Assembly: GCA_946811695.1 (NCBI GenBank)
Contig: OX328123.1
Span: 18,356,610-18,420,609, forward strand
Length of the DNA stretch: 64,000 nt
From: Gonocerus acuteangulatus
Lineage: Eukaryota; Arthropoda; Insecta; Hemiptera; Coreidae
Direction of reading: 5' to 3'
Shown here: positions 1 to 23,532 of the stretch, one piece after another
How the letters are laid out: every line of letters begins with the position of its first letter
Numbering within the stretch: position 1 is the stretch's first letter
The notes under the pieces: generated by a model
Database searches by the model: none
The model's input: only the letters and a program-made list of their open reading frames with translations
What the model was told of the DNA's origin: nothing
Program-made: the position numbers and the translations under genes

Positions 1-68
1 GTAAGAAATTTCAGGAAGAATATATTTGAACGGGTCGGCATGCTTTTTCTTCAGTAATAAATGTCATG

Positions 69-291
69 GAGGCCCGATGGGTGTGAGTGTTAAGGCGTGA
101 GCACTTAACACTCTGTGCCAAGGGTCGTGGGTTTGGTTCCCACTATGGGGTGGTGGCTTTTCTTTAGAAAAAAGAAAAGGCATCAGCCCTGCCCTGGCTG
201 GAAAAGGGTGGTAACCTATAGATAACCCGTCCTAAAATTCGTAGTTAATAATAATGGACGTTAAAATTTAATATAATAAATAAATAGTCAA
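69..291 (+). repeat. SINE-1 (tRNA-derived), copy 1
   Basis: Starts GGAGGCCCGATGG; B-box-like GGGTTTGGTTCCC; body GGTGGTGGCTTTTCTTT, AAAAGGGTGGTAACC, GATAACCCGTCC; AT-rich tail with TTAAAATTTAATA. Confidence 0.75.
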
Positions 292-299
292 GAGGAGGA

Positions 300-420
300 G
301 AGAGAGAGACAAAAATGAGAAGGCTGGGATTTGAACTCAGAACTCCTTGTTTCACGCTCGGGTATTTGGCCAATTCACAATACTTAGCTTCAGCAGCGCT
401 AATGGCCTAGTTGTCGAAGC
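300..420 (-). repeat. SINE with tRNA-like head, minus strand
   Basis: GCTGGGATTTGAACTCAG is an inverted B box (GAGTTCAAATCCC) followed by an A-box-like stretch about 60 bp away; ends at a poly-A tract (422-458). Confidence 0.45.
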
Positions 421-428
421 GCCGTAAG

Positions 429-459
<31 letters not shown>

Positions 460-1085
460 GCAAGCCAAGTTATTCCTTCTAATAGAGCCATAGCTTCAGA
501 CGGATACATAGTGTCATATTTATCTGAAGGTGGACATTGTTATTGTGAAAAAGTCCGTCTCACAGGAACTGTGTCATCTTCCGTTCATACCCCTAGTGCC
601 GTTAGTAAAAGGCATAAAAACATTTATTGATATGTTTTGATCTTTTGTGAAATATATACAATGCAGGTCAAACAGAAGTAACATCAGATTTTAAGCACCA
701 CAACAGGATACTGGTTTTATCCTAAGCATAAATGACTCCACCCTCTTTCTCAACAATCGCTCTTCGAAACACTATAACACTCTCATTTTCTTACCTTGTT
801 TTACTAAAATACTCATTTTACTGTTAAATGAAATTTATAGAAGAACAATATCAAACATGACTTGCCCGGCCTAAGCTATATAAAGTTGACTAAATTCAAG
901 TCATTATATAAACTACAATAAATAATATATATGTGTCTTCATTAGACATTACTAAATTGTGCCCCCTTTGTAAAATACTAAATATAAATGCATTAATACT
1001 TAATATTTTCAAATAAATACTCAAAAAAACACAAAAGTTAGAAAGAGTTTAAAATGTTAAAATAAAATTGTATTCTAGTCAATAC
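421..1085. other. Non-coding, repeats
   Basis: Poly-A tract 422-458, then a dispersed repeat fragment (AAAGTCCGTCTCACAGGAAC, CCCTAGTGCCGTT) also found at 5270 and 14200. No exon for the missing SMNDC1 C-terminus seen. Confidence 0.6.
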
Positions 1086-12689
<11,604 letters not shown>

Positions 12690-13120
12690 TGTCAGACAGA
12701 TATAAATTTTTAAAAGTGTTCATACAGACTTAGTGCATAAAAATAAAAACTATAATTATCTCTTCTTACAAATAAATTTAAACATGATGAAAAGATCCAC
12801 TTCTAAAAGTTATTGTCCAGATTTACTTTAACCTTCGATCAGAGTTAGTACACACACAACAGTGCGTTGAAGCTATTTGGAAAACGTTCAGAATGAAGTT
12901 TGAATGATGAATTTACAAAGAGGTAGAAAAGCATGGAAACTTGAAACTCCCAAAACTATAGGTGAGAATAGTTTTTTACGTGTTAGTTCCATAAAACAAG
13001 GGTAACAATGACATCTATTTTTTAAGTTAAATGAAATCAAAAAATGAATTTATTATAGAAAAGTTACCAGAAAGAAAATATTCCTTGCTTCACCTAATAG
13101 TAAATTGCTTTTATTTATTG
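12690..13120. other. 5' flank of SMNDC1
   Basis: No TATA box or CpG-rich stretch stands out; transcription should start within the first few hundred bases right of 12689. Confidence 0.4.
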
Positions 13121-13281
13121 CTTCGTGGGTCGTGGGTTCGATTCCCACTAGTGGTGGTGGCTTTTCTTTAGAAAAAAGAAAAGGCATCAGCCCTATCCTG
13201 GCTAGAAAAGGGTGGTAACCTAAAGATAACCCGTCCTAAAATTCGTAGTTAATAATAAATGGATGTTAAAATTTAATAATA
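13121..13281 (+). repeat. SINE-1, copy 4 (5' truncated)
   Basis: Begins within the head at GGGTTCGATTCCCACTAG, then complete body and tail. Confidence 0.72.
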
Positions 13282-13642
13282 ATATTGATTGCTTTGTTTT
13301 TTTATTTATTTCAACATCACAGCAACCCTATCATGTTGGAGTTTATTTTATATTCTGCACATCCCACGCATTTGTTGCAATTTTTATATTTTTGTCAACT
13401 AAGTTATCTTATTTAATTTTATTTTAAGGTTTTTACAACACATTTTTTCGATTACATCGAAATTGGGGAAGGGGTGCAGCCAATGAGAATCACATTACAG
13501 CAAAGCTGTCTTTGTAACTGGTTAGGCTTCTCTTACGAGGAAGTGGAGGTCCGGTTTGTCCAAGTGTCATGAAACCACATAAAGTGATACACACGAAAGT
13601 GTAATAGAATGTCTACACATGTCCTACAAGGAATATATGTGG

Positions 13643-13917
13643 CATGGGCGTATATAGAAAATAATTTCGGAGGGGGCTGGGAAAATTTCGGGGGGGGGCT
13701 GAGACCATTTCCGGTGTATGGAATACTAACAATTTAGATCTTGGAAGAGTTTTAGCCAACTTAAACGCTATTACACCCAAAATAGAACACGATTTATGAA
13801 CTAAATGATCTTATTTAATTTATTTTTGAGGGTTTTATGAATTTTTTACCGATCAAATCAAAATTTCGGGGGGGGGGGGCTGCAGCCCCCTCAGCCCCTG
13901 CATTATATACGCCCATG
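13643..13917. mobile_element. hAT-type MITE, CATGGGCGTATA family, copy 2
   Basis: Same ends as the copy at 5565, perfect target duplication ATATGTGG on both sides, two internal G runs. Confidence 0.88.
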
Positions 13918-14672
13918 ATATGTGGATATATCGTCGTTACAAATGCAAAGTATCGAATGTGAAAATCATCACTTTTCAGAATGGAAAAGCGTTTATTCAT
14001 AACTTTTTTTTTGGACAGTCAAATATTCGGCAGATTTGACCTTTTGACAGTGGAATACTTTCCCTTTCATAGAGTGAACTAAGATTCAAGAGTTTGCCGT
14101 ACATTAGTCCAGCCGAAATTAGTAAAGATTAAAAATGAAAGATGCATTTTTTCACATTCGATACTTTGCATTTGTATCGACGATATGTGTACTGGGAACA
14201 AAAAAGCCCGACTCGCAGGAGATGCGTCATCTTAGCGTGGCTCCGTTCTTATCCCTAGTGCCATTCGTGTTTGATATTTCGTTGAAAATATAAATTAAAT
14301 CTTTAAGAGAAGGATGATTAAGGTGCCACAACAAGAAACTGACAGTAACCTAAGTGGAAATGACTCGCCCGCCATCTCAACGCTCACTCTAAGAACCAAA
14401 CCAACGCTTACTCTAAGAAACCAATATCGCCAATAAGTTTCTCATTTTCCTACCTCATTTTATTAAAATTCTCGTTTTAATATTAAATGTAATTAAAAAA
14501 AAATGACCAATTTAAACGTTTTGCAAACAGACTAAAATACGTTGAAAAGAACAAGTCACCTTCCACTTACCACGATTTCCCAACCGTTTTCAAGATATTC
14601 TAGAAAATATACTAAGATCCGAAAACTTTTCAAGTCAATTACTAATTTTTTTCCATATACTTCCTTGCTTCC

Positions 14673-14675
<3 letters not shown>

Positions 14676-14760
<85 letters not shown>
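14676..14760. repeat. (TA)n array
   Basis: About 41 units with one G interruption. Confidence 0.97.
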
Positions 14761-14762
<2 letters not shown>

Positions 14763-14881
14763 AATGAATGTCGAACATCTGGAACAAGTTTCAACTGAAT
14801 CAATTTCTGAATACCCAAACAGAAAATTAGTTTGGAATTGTAGGTGTTTCAATGTTACTCGAAAACCGTTACAGATATCAC

Positions 14882-15135
14882 CATAGGCGGCTCTAGACAA
14901 ATATTTCTGGTGGGGTTAATTTAGTATGGGCTTACCGCCGTGCCTGGGGGTGTAGAATCAAATTTTTATAACCAGGCACCTGGAAATCTTTAAGGAAGTA
15001 TTTGATAAACTAAGAACATATATTAATTAGAACTTATTACTATTAATTTGCCTAAACAATTTATCTTTCTCACTTAATCAAAAAAGATTGAGAATTTTCA
15101 ATCTGAACCCAAGCCAACCCCTTTAGCCGCCACTG
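14882..15135. mobile_element. hAT-type MITE, CAGTGGCGGCT family, copy 1
   Basis: Starts CATAGGCGGCTCTAGAC, ends AGCCGCCACTG, perfect 8-bp target duplication GATATCAC (14874-14881 and 15136-15143). It interrupts a larger dispersed repeat. Confidence 0.85.
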
Positions 15136-15358
15136 GATATCACTTTAACTATTGTTTCATTCCTATGTTAAGAAACCTATAAAACGAGTACCTGCAAGCA
15201 TATGACCTCGAAAACGTAAGCGTTCCGATTTTTTTGCGCGCGAATTTCGCTCAAAACGCCATGTTAACAAAATTGACCTTTCAAATTAGACGAAAGATTT
15301 TTGTACCAAATTTCATCGAAATCAGACCATTTTTGAGCCGGAAGGAGAGCAAACAAAG

Positions 15359-15359
<1 letters not shown>

Positions 15360-15408
<49 letters not shown>

Positions 15409-15435
15409 ATATATACATATGCATATACATATACA
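15360..15435. repeat. (TA)n array with CATA variants
   Basis: TA units, then CATATACATATGCATATACA. Confidence 0.95.
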
Positions 15436-15771
15436 AATTTGAACCAGCGTTATATTCCGTGATCTGAAACGTGAAATTTTCCTGTCGGCACTTCCGGATT
15501 GCGTTATGAGGTCAACCTCAAATGCGGGTTACCTCCCTATGGAGGAGGGAGGAACCGCGCTAAAAATTGTCAATGTCCATATCTCAGAAATTAGAGTGAA
15601 CTACAAAGGTGACATCAGGGTGGGATAAATATAATTGTTAAATTATATTTATTAATTTAAATATTATATTTTAACATAAATAAATATAAGTTTTTTTCTT
15701 TAAAAAAAGAAGAAGAAGAAAAGAAACGTCGATCACGAAGGAGCTGCTTTCCTAAGAGCATATTTCAGAAA

Positions 15772-16110
15772 CAGAGTTGGGCATAATTTTATTTTTAAAT
15801 ATGAATACGAATTTATTCTTAATTTATATTCACAAATTATAATGTGAATACATTTGTATTCATAGATTTTTATACTCTTTTTTTATACGCTTGTTTTTGT
15901 GTGAATATTTACAATTTTTAATGTGAATTTATTCGTATTTACAGGAAAATGTTGAATATATTTGTATTGATATACATATAACATAAGTGAATACAAATAA
16001 ATTTGTATTCATACTTATGAATACGAATTTATTTATATTCGTATTTACAAATAAGTGAAGTACAAATAAATTCGTATTCATATCTATAAATAAAATTATA
16101 CCCAATTCTG
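15772..16110. mobile_element. hAT-type MITE, CAGAGTTGGGCA ends, AT-rich interior
   Basis: Ends CAGAGTTGGGCATAATTTTA and (reverse complement) CAGAATTGGGTATAATTTTA, target duplication TTCAGAAA / CTCAGAAA (7 of 8). The interior repeats GAATACGAATTTATT in both orientations. It splits another dispersed repeat seen intact at 5038 and 41785. Confidence 0.8.
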
Positions 16111-16163
16111 CTCAGAAAGGTTGTAGTGTATGCTGCATTCCTGAAAACGCTGCTTGAAAAAAC

Positions 16164-16167
<4 letters not shown>

Positions 16168-16234
<67 letters not shown>

Positions 16235-16279
16235 AATATAAATATAAATATAAATATAAATATATATAAATATATATAA

Positions 16280-16328
<49 letters not shown>
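16168..16328. repeat. (TA)n / (AAATAT)n compound array
   Basis: Two TA blocks separated by a six-base ATAAAT-type array. Confidence 0.95.
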
Positions 16329-16329
<1 letters not shown>

Positions 16330-16335
<6 letters not shown>

Positions 16336-17156
16336 CACGTGTCTGTCTGTTTGTTCCTTATACAAATGCGTCATCTTAGCGCAGTTTCCATAAATTTATT
16401 ATCCCTAGAGTCATTTGGAAAGCCTGGAATAAATATAAATCTGAAAACACCTAGGTAGGTGAAATCTTAAAACACCTAGGTACTCTAATGTTTCTTTCCT
16501 TTAAGAAAAGTCAGACAGATTTTGGCGCCAGTAACTTACGCTAACCGAAGCTGCTCATTCGGTCTCTTCAATTCCTGCTCAGAAAGATATATGACTAAGA
16601 ACCAAAAATTGTTTCTCATTTTGCGTATTTTTTTTACTGGCAAATAATTATTACTACTAATAAAGGTATTGCTTGCATGAGTTATGCAGAACCACATATT
16701 AAAGAGCCATCTTTTTGGAGTCGTTATATTCGTTTGGGTTATTAAATGAAACTTTTCAAAAATGTGTAAATGGGCTGTTGAAATTTTGAACTTGTATTGT
16801 TGTTTTTAATTGTAATTAGAACCTTATTTCCGTCTCTGTGTGTTACTTAAAATGTAAACAACAAAACGTTTTTGTTTCTTACAAAATCTATTAGTAGGAA
16901 TTTGCATTCATTGTTGTTTTTTTCAGAATACACAAATGTACTCCTAGTAACAATAATACGAATTGAGCAAGTCCTTTGTTGATAGAAGATGTGGGATTAC
17001 GCAAAACCGATGTTGTTACAGGTCTGAAAGGATTATAGCTTCGTAATCATCTCAGCCAGTCTCCAGGGGAAGAAGGCGAGAAGATGACGATCGCTTTAAA
17101 ATTTAAATTGATTTGGAATTGTAAATTATATTCAGAGTAGAATCCTCAAGATTTCA
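16330..17156. other. 5' flank of the dehydrogenase gene
   Basis: 16330-16440 is a fragment of the GTCT-type repeat (TGTCTGTCTGTTTGTTCC). The rest up to 17156 is unique-looking and probably holds promoter and 5' untranslated sequence. Confidence 0.45.
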
Positions 17157-17700
17157 ATGGAGTTCAGTTTCTTTGATTCTGTGCTTTCAGTCTTTCTTTG
17201 GCCGTTTAGAAACATGTTATCGTTGGCTCGAATCCGGGACATCAGAGTAAGGAAGGAAACGATTTTTATAACCGGGTGTGATTCAGGAATAGGGCTTTGC
17301 TTTGCCAAATATCTGGCTTCTGCGGGATGTATTGTGTTTGCTGGAGTATTGGATGGCGACAGCGAAGGTGCCAAGGAATTAAAGAATTTTAAAGGCAAAG
17401 GCGATGTTATTGTCATTCAAGTTGATGTCACAGACAATGAGAAAGTAATTCAGTGTGCTCAAGATGTGGAAGATAAAATAATTAAAAATGATTTGGGTAA
17501 AATAGTCTCCTTTATTAATATATTTTCTAATTAATTAAGAATATTTATTCTATTGAGAACAAATAGAATACCAACCATAGATTCTTGCAATTATGTTTAA
17601 TTAAAACTAGCATCTTGCGGGTGAATTCATTTATGGGAAGATCTACTTTTTTATTTACAGAGCTGGAGCCCTGGCACCCAAATATTATGGGTCCAAAAAC

Positions 17701-17774
<74 letters not shown>

Positions 17775-20700
17775 AATTAGATAGGTAGATATCGTTTTTA
17801 TTTCTGAGCAATCAACTGCAGGGTTAGTCCGCTCTTTCAGGTGGTCGAACTTCAATTATAAGACTGTGGAACGATTCTGGCTTCTCTACTAGTTTATTTA
17901 ATTATTCATTTTTTTTTTTAATCTTATATACTATATTTTATCGTTTTATCTTACAGGTTGGTAATCTTTAATATTTTCATCAATTTGTTTATCTTGTCTG
18001 ACGAGTCCTTCAAGAGTGCTGTTGCAGTTCGTTGAGTATCAGGAAGCCAAAGATAAATATCGAATGTTGGACAATCGTCCAATATGTGGCAGATAGTGAG
18101 AGGCTTTACACATAGGACGAGGGTTTTTTGTTATAATATTGACATGAGTCAGGTTCGTGTGGCTTATTCTTATCCATGACGAAACCACCTTTTCACATCT
18201 ATTATTTCTGACTGCAATTCCCCATGGTTTAGTTGTAAGCTTAATAGCTCTTAATTTGTTTTTGCAACGGTATTTCTGTCTACATGGATTCCCCCTGGCT
18301 GCGAACTCTTCTTCTTAGCCTAGCTTTGACACCTTCTTGTCCATAAATGTGTTGCGAAGGTGATTCCATTCTATATATAATTAGTATCATCAATTTTGAA
18401 ATTTTTTAATTCAAAATCGGAGGCCCGGTGGCCATCAGTGCTAAGGCGTAAGCACTTAACACTCCGTGCCAAGGTTTGTGGGTTCGATTCCCACTATGGG
18501 GTGGTGGCTTTTCTTTTGAAAAAAAGAAAAGCCATCAGCCCTATCCTGGCTAGAAAAGGGTGGTAACCTATAGATAACCCGTCCTAAAATTCCTAGTTAA
18601 TAATAATGGACGTTAAAATTTAAATAAATAAATAATTCAAAATCAGCCTGGGAAAAAGAACAATTCACTGGACAAGATGGTGTAATTTTATCCAGGCTTC
18701 GGATAGGTAGCACCCAACTCACCCACTCATACTTACTGGGCAGAAAAGAAAATCAACTTATAAACAAATTCCTCACGACTTAAATGACATACTGACAGAA
18801 GGTCAAGTAATTTACCCGAAAGTATAATTTTTAATGAAAATATTTCATTGTATTGTTTTTCTTGTATATAATTATTTTGTTTTATACTTTTTGCTAGCTC
18901 TGTTAATTTTATAACCAACTGAATTAAACTGACTTTGATTCTGTTGTTCTAATGAGTTGGTCGTCTCTGTCGCAGAACTCAGCATATATAAATCAGCACT
19001 GCAGATATCAAAATATCTGAAATTATTTAAACAAAGTGTCATAATTGATCAGATCACCAAGTTTCAGTCTAAAATATGAATGCTGTTAGACATCCAATAA
19101 TTTGATATTTTTTTAATAAGATAAAATGTTTGTTTAACAACACAATGTAATAAGTGAATATATCTCAACTCTAATAATGATGTTATTAAAATTGAATTTT
19201 AAAATTCAATTTGTGTTCCCAATATAACTGCAATTCGGACACCATTACACTTTAATAATTGCTAGGCTCCTAAAAAACCTAAATCCGCACCTGCGTTTAT
19301 GAAATATCCTGAACAATTCATCTTTGTCCATAATACAAATTTATCTAATTCCAGATAAAATTTATAACTATTACTCAAAGTTATATTAACATATGCAAAA
19401 ACCACTTACAATATATCACTGCTGATGACAGGCCAAGGAGTAAGAAATATTGAACCAACAAGTGAAGAAGCATAGCAATGAATTGTTAAATAACTAAATG
19501 TTATTCTGATCACTCTTTCATAATGTATTTAAACTTTGACATACTGGTTTCCAGAATTGACAGCTGTAATAAATAATGCTGGCGTGATGGTGTTTGGTGA
19601 ATTTGAATGGCAGACTGAGGAGCAATTGATGGGGCAAATAAATGTGAATCTTCTTGGTTATATGCGAGTTTCTAAGGCTTTCTGTCCTTTACTCAGGAAG
19701 TTTAAAGGTACTTTTAAAATTTATTTTTTACAATAACAGTGCTATAACATGTAATTAAAAAAAAAAAAAATCAGTCCCGTAACAGGCCATGTGGGCCCTG
19801 AGGGGCAGATACTATAGAGGTATCTGATTCATGACCATACGGGACACTCGGGAAATAGTGTGGTCAGTACTATGCTCCGGCCGCCTGATTTTCCCCTTGG
19901 CTGCTTCGACTGCCTAGAGTCATTAGCACCCAAGGTACCCTTTATTAAATTAATTAAAGGCTGGGTTGGCCTAGGTACGGTCAGGGAGGCCGAATTCAAC
20001 CCATGAACGAAGACACTAGAAGAAAAAATCTTTAGTGATTGCTCGGGATTTGAACTCAGGCCTCCAGTTTATTAGTCCCGTGCTCTACCACTAAGCTAAC
20101 CTTGCCCCCATAACATGTAATTAATTTAATTTAAATTTTAACGTCCATTATTATTAACTGAGAATTTTGGGACGGGTTCTCTATAGGTTACCACCCTTTT
20201 CTAGCCAGGATAAGGCTGATGCCTTTTCTTTTTTTCTAAAGAAAAGCCACCATCCCATAGAGGGAATCAAACCAACGACCCTTGGCATGGCAAGTGCTCA
20301 TGCCTTGAAAATCACGGCCACAGGGCCTCCTTATATGGAGATGTAATAAGGTGATGGAGTTCCTGAAAGTCTTACTTTTCTATTATTCTATTTGATCCAG
20401 CAGAGTAAAATTGGTTGTTCTGGTGTTTGTGGGGTCTATTAATCCTTACAGTGCTAAAAGCCAATATATTGGCTCGGGGACGGGTGGCCCCGGAGTGCTA
20501 AAAACCAAAATATTGGCTCAGGGATGAGTGGTTCTGCAGTTCTAAAAGCGAAATATTGGTTTTATTTTTTTTTATCACTTCACTGCTAATGAGATTCTCA
20601 CATGAGAGCTATTTGTCCATGATTTATGGAACTAGTACTTGCTCTAGAATATAAAATTTGGTGCATATTTTTTTTTAACCCAGCGCAAAGCTTGTGTTAC

Positions 20701-23248
20701 AGTGGGGATGGGAAATTGGGAATTTTATTTATCTACTATTTTTTAGTCTAGGAATATAAAACTTTAAGAATAATTTTCTAAATATAGAATAAAAAAAGGC
20801 AATGCGTATTTTAACAAAATAGTTTCAGATGTCTATCAAGCAGTACTTTTTTTTTTTTAATTATAGGAGTTCTGACTGCCAAGGTCATTAGCACCAATCA
20901 AACAGATTTTTTTACAAATTTAAATTATTATTAATAATTTATTCCTGCAAAAAGAAAAAAAAAAGATTTAAAAAGAAGGCAGAAAAGCAGTGAGATTGTT
21001 ATTAGGTCGACTCACAGGGGTCAGTGAGGGTAAGGCTGTCCCGCACCTTGTCACCTCTTGCTGCCCAAGAGCATCAGCAACATAAAGTTTAATTTATACC
21101 TTCAAAAACCAGAAATAGTGTTCACACAAGTATTCTAATTTTTTTCTAGTTTAATGCATTGATAGTCGTTATAATGTTTAATTTTGTGCAGGACGATTAG
21201 TAAACGTGAGTTCCCACTGTTCTTCAGTACCACTACCATGCCTTTCAGTTTATTCAGCCACAAAATCTGCCATTGAAGCCTGGTCATCAGCTTTGAACCT
21301 TGAATTATACAAATTTAATGTGCCTGTCATCACTCTTCATCCAGGTAATTGTTTAATAATGCACTTATTTCATATCAGTTAAAATAAAAACTGTATACAT
21401 CGAAATTATTTTCATAGAGAACTTAATGTAGGGAAACAATCCTCACTAGGATTGGAACAATATCACTAATCTAAAATGTTATTTACTTGATTAATGTAGA
21501 AAATTTACTGGGCCTTCCTTACTTACTGATGGGCTCTACAGTCCGAGGTAGACCTTGGCATCTTTTACGATCTTCTTCCAATCGTATCAGTCCTCCATTG
21601 TTCCCCTCCAATTTACCACTCCTATCCGCTTCAAATTCTCTTCTACATCACTTTTCCAACCTTTCCACGATCTTCCTCTTTTCCTTTTTCCGGGAAATTC
21701 CTCCCTACTCATCTTTTCAGGCAGACTCTCCACGTGTCCTAGCCCACGAATTCTTCTGGCCTTAATAAAGTGTACTATATCCTTGTTTTTCATCAGTTTA
21801 TACAGCTCCTGATTTGTCCTTGTACTCCAGTCTCCTTGTATGCAAAGGGGACCAAAGGTTTTTCTTATAATGTTCCTTTCAAAAATCCTTAGAGCTTTCT
21901 GGTCAGCTACTTTCAGCGTCCAGGTTTCGGCTGCATAGCACACAACTAGTCGGACAGGGATTTGTAGATCTTAAGTTTTGTTACTCTGGACAGGAGTGTC
22001 GACTTAAAACGTTGTAAAGGACCGATTCGCAAGGACGGGATTTAAAGGAATAGATAATGGGAAAATATTTTAGAGAAGCGGAAATTCCTTTCAATACTAT
22101 AATTTACACTCAGGCTACTATTACATACAAAAATATCATAAAACATCGCTAAGATGAGAGAAAAGGTTGAGTGAGAGAGAGACAGCTAGATAGAGTTATC
22201 AAATATTATCATTTGGGGAGCTTAGAGAATATTTAGGAGCTGACCTACATCTCATCGCCATCTCGGCCGAAACCTCAGGAACGGGCGTAGACTCTGACCT
22301 GTCGGAGGTAAGCTCTTTTTATACCTGTTTTACCCCACCCCTACTTTAGCAAGTGGCTGGACGAGAAACTCTTGTCAGGTCTTAAATCTTCCGGGCATCT
22401 TACGAATCAGCCACATGCGGTTCCAACAACCCAGACGCAACGTTTGTGGACCTGCACCCTAAGATATGTAAAGCCCTTCACTGTTTCATTGTTCCAAGAA
22501 GACAAAGCTTTCTGGCTTCCTTCTTGAATCTGAGATTGAGACTATCATATACTTTGTTTTTACCTCTTTTGCTATCAGTCCAAACTTCTTACATTCTGCA
22601 ACCAATGTCGATACAACCTCAACAATTGCCGCTTTGCTCCTATCTAGAATTGCAATGTCCTCAGCATATCCCAAAATTTGTGTTGTTTGGCACAGTGCCT
22701 AAACCATATCAAAATAATTAACGAATAGAAGTAATTGTGTAAGAATGGACATGTTTTTATGTTTTTGTAGAACTGTTGTGATTTTTCTTAAATAGAAAAA
22801 TCTGTCAATTCTTTCATATATAAATTAATAAGCAGTTTTAATTAAGAGAACTATCAAAGGTTCATGCAATAAAGTGTTTCGATTTTTATATTTTATTTTA
22901 TTGTTAACAGGTTCTTATGCGAGAGAGAGTGGAATATTAAAAAAACATGATCAAAATAAAGAACTAATGTGGAAGCAAATGTCTCCAGAACTTCGTGAGA
23001 CTTCCAGGGACTATTTCCATCCTATAATGAATTATATGTCAGCAGTCTCTAAACCGGAACCGATTAAGGATTCAGCACTTGTATCCGTTCTTCAATCCGC
23101 TGTCTTCTCTAAATCCCCCAAATTGACTTATATCAATTCCCCTTGGAGGTACTCATTGTATTATGGACTCATAGCCATTGCTAAGCCATTCTGGGGCTTA
23201 AGAAGGCGTTTGATACTCTCATTTATTAATCTTCCTAAGTATAAATGA
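17157..23248 (+). CDS. Short-chain dehydrogenase/reductase, D-beta-hydroxybutyrate / retinol dehydrogenase-like (SDR9C type)
   Basis: NAD(P)-dependent oxidoreductase of the classical SDR fold, probably anchored to a membrane. Exons: 17157-17496, 19555-19707, 21192-21344 and 22911-23248; every intron is phase 1 with GT/AG ends, giving 327 aa. Visible motifs: a hydrophobic N-terminus (about residues 3-23), cofactor-binding TGCDSGIG (39-46), NNAG (120-123), catalytic Ser about 172, YSATK with Tyr185 and Lys189, and a PG after the active site (215-216). The C-terminal block MWKQMSPELRE resembles mammalian BDH1 and the related 17-beta-HSD/retinol dehydrogenase group; the substrate cannot be told from sequence. 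The start is the first Met upstream of the conserved core. A likely poly(A) signal AATAAA is at 23303-23308, 55 nt after the stop. Introns hold SINEs, LINE relics and a TA array. All catalytic residues are intact, so it is probably functional. Confidence 0.94.
17702..17775. repeat. (TA)n array
   Basis: In intron 1 of the dehydrogenase gene. Confidence 0.96.
17812..18418. other. Dehydrogenase intron 1, unrecognised moderately GC-balanced stretch
   Basis: Less AT-rich than its surroundings (for example TGTGGCAGATAGTGAGAGGC), so probably an old transposon or LINE 3' region; no protein motif found. Confidence 0.35.
18419..18635 (+). repeat. SINE-1, copy 5
   Basis: Full-length: GGAGGCCCGGTGGCCATC, GGGTTCGATTCCCACTA, body, tail AATAAATAAATAA. 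Confidence 0.77.
18640..18900 (+). pseudogene. Non-LTR retrotransposon C-terminal scrap
   Basis: The frame reading LSRLRIGSTQLTHSYLLGRK matches the conserved block just after RNase H in I/jockey-type elements (RLRIGHTRLTHSYLL). It sits directly behind a SINE copy in intron 1 of the dehydrogenase gene. Confidence 0.5.
19769..20109 (-). repeat. SINE-2 (tRNA-derived, T-tailed), copy 1
   Basis: On the minus strand: GGTTAGCTTAGTGGTAGAGC (A box) and GAGTTCAAATCCC (B box) at the right end, a ~250-bp body, and a poly-T tail at the left. Flanked by ATAACATGTAATTA on both sides, a 14-bp target duplication. Confidence 0.78.
20118..20332 (-). repeat. SINE-1, copy 6
   Basis: Full-length inverted copy, placed right behind a SINE-2 copy. 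Confidence 0.75.
20449..20570. repeat. Three-unit minisatellite, ~58-bp unit
   Basis: GTGCTAAAAGCCAATATATT, GTGCTAAAAACCAAAATATT and a third diverged unit, with GGGACGGGTGG between them. Confidence 0.65.
20870..21060. other. Possible diverged SINE-2 piece
   Basis: CTGACTGCCAAGGTCATTAGCACC resembles the SINE-2 body (CTGCTAGAGTCATTAGCACC). Confidence 0.35.
21495..22680 (-). pseudogene. Non-LTR retrotransposon relic, two RT pieces separated by unrelated sequence
   Basis: On the minus strand, 22674-22486 encodes MGYAEDIAILDRSKAAI, an RT catalytic region with YAED instead of YADD. Then 21943-21587 encodes ETWTLKVADQKALRIFERN, RIRGLGHVESLPE and KRKRGRSWKGW, the C-terminal region of the same kind of element. 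The roughly 500 bp between (21960-22440) is not recognisable coding sequence. It lies in intron 3 of the dehydrogenase gene, antisense. Confidence 0.7.
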
Positions 23249-23302
23249 ATTAGTTTGGATTTAATAAGAGAATTAGCATGTAAATGTAGAACATTTTTAA
23301 AT

Positions 23303-23308
23303 AATAAA
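23303..23308 (+). terminator. Poly(A) signal candidate of the dehydrogenase gene
   Basis: AATAAA 55 nt after the stop codon. Confidence 0.5.
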
Positions 23309-23458
23309 ACAAATGCTGATGAATTAAACTTAATCAATACCTTTAAACTATCTCAAGAGATTAATGTTAAAGGATTTTGTCTACAGAACGTTCATTTTAC
23401 AAGAATCAAGAAGAAAAAAAAACAACTTTATTTTGGGACTTTGACTCTTTAGAATAAC

Positions 23459-23532
<74 letters not shown>

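Larger units (their letters stand above)
14190..15565. repeat. Dispersed repeat X, copy 2, interrupted by a MITE and a TA array
   Basis: Same blocks as at 7851 plus part of the 346-bp unit (14541-14830) with a TA array inside; the hAT MITE at 14882-15135 sits between the two halves. Confidence 0.65.

Noticed and set aside
19769..20109. tRNA gene at the right end of SINE-2
   Set aside because: A and B boxes are present but the cloverleaf is incomplete, and the sequence continues into a SINE body with a target duplication. The same holds for the heads of SINE-1 and SINE-3.
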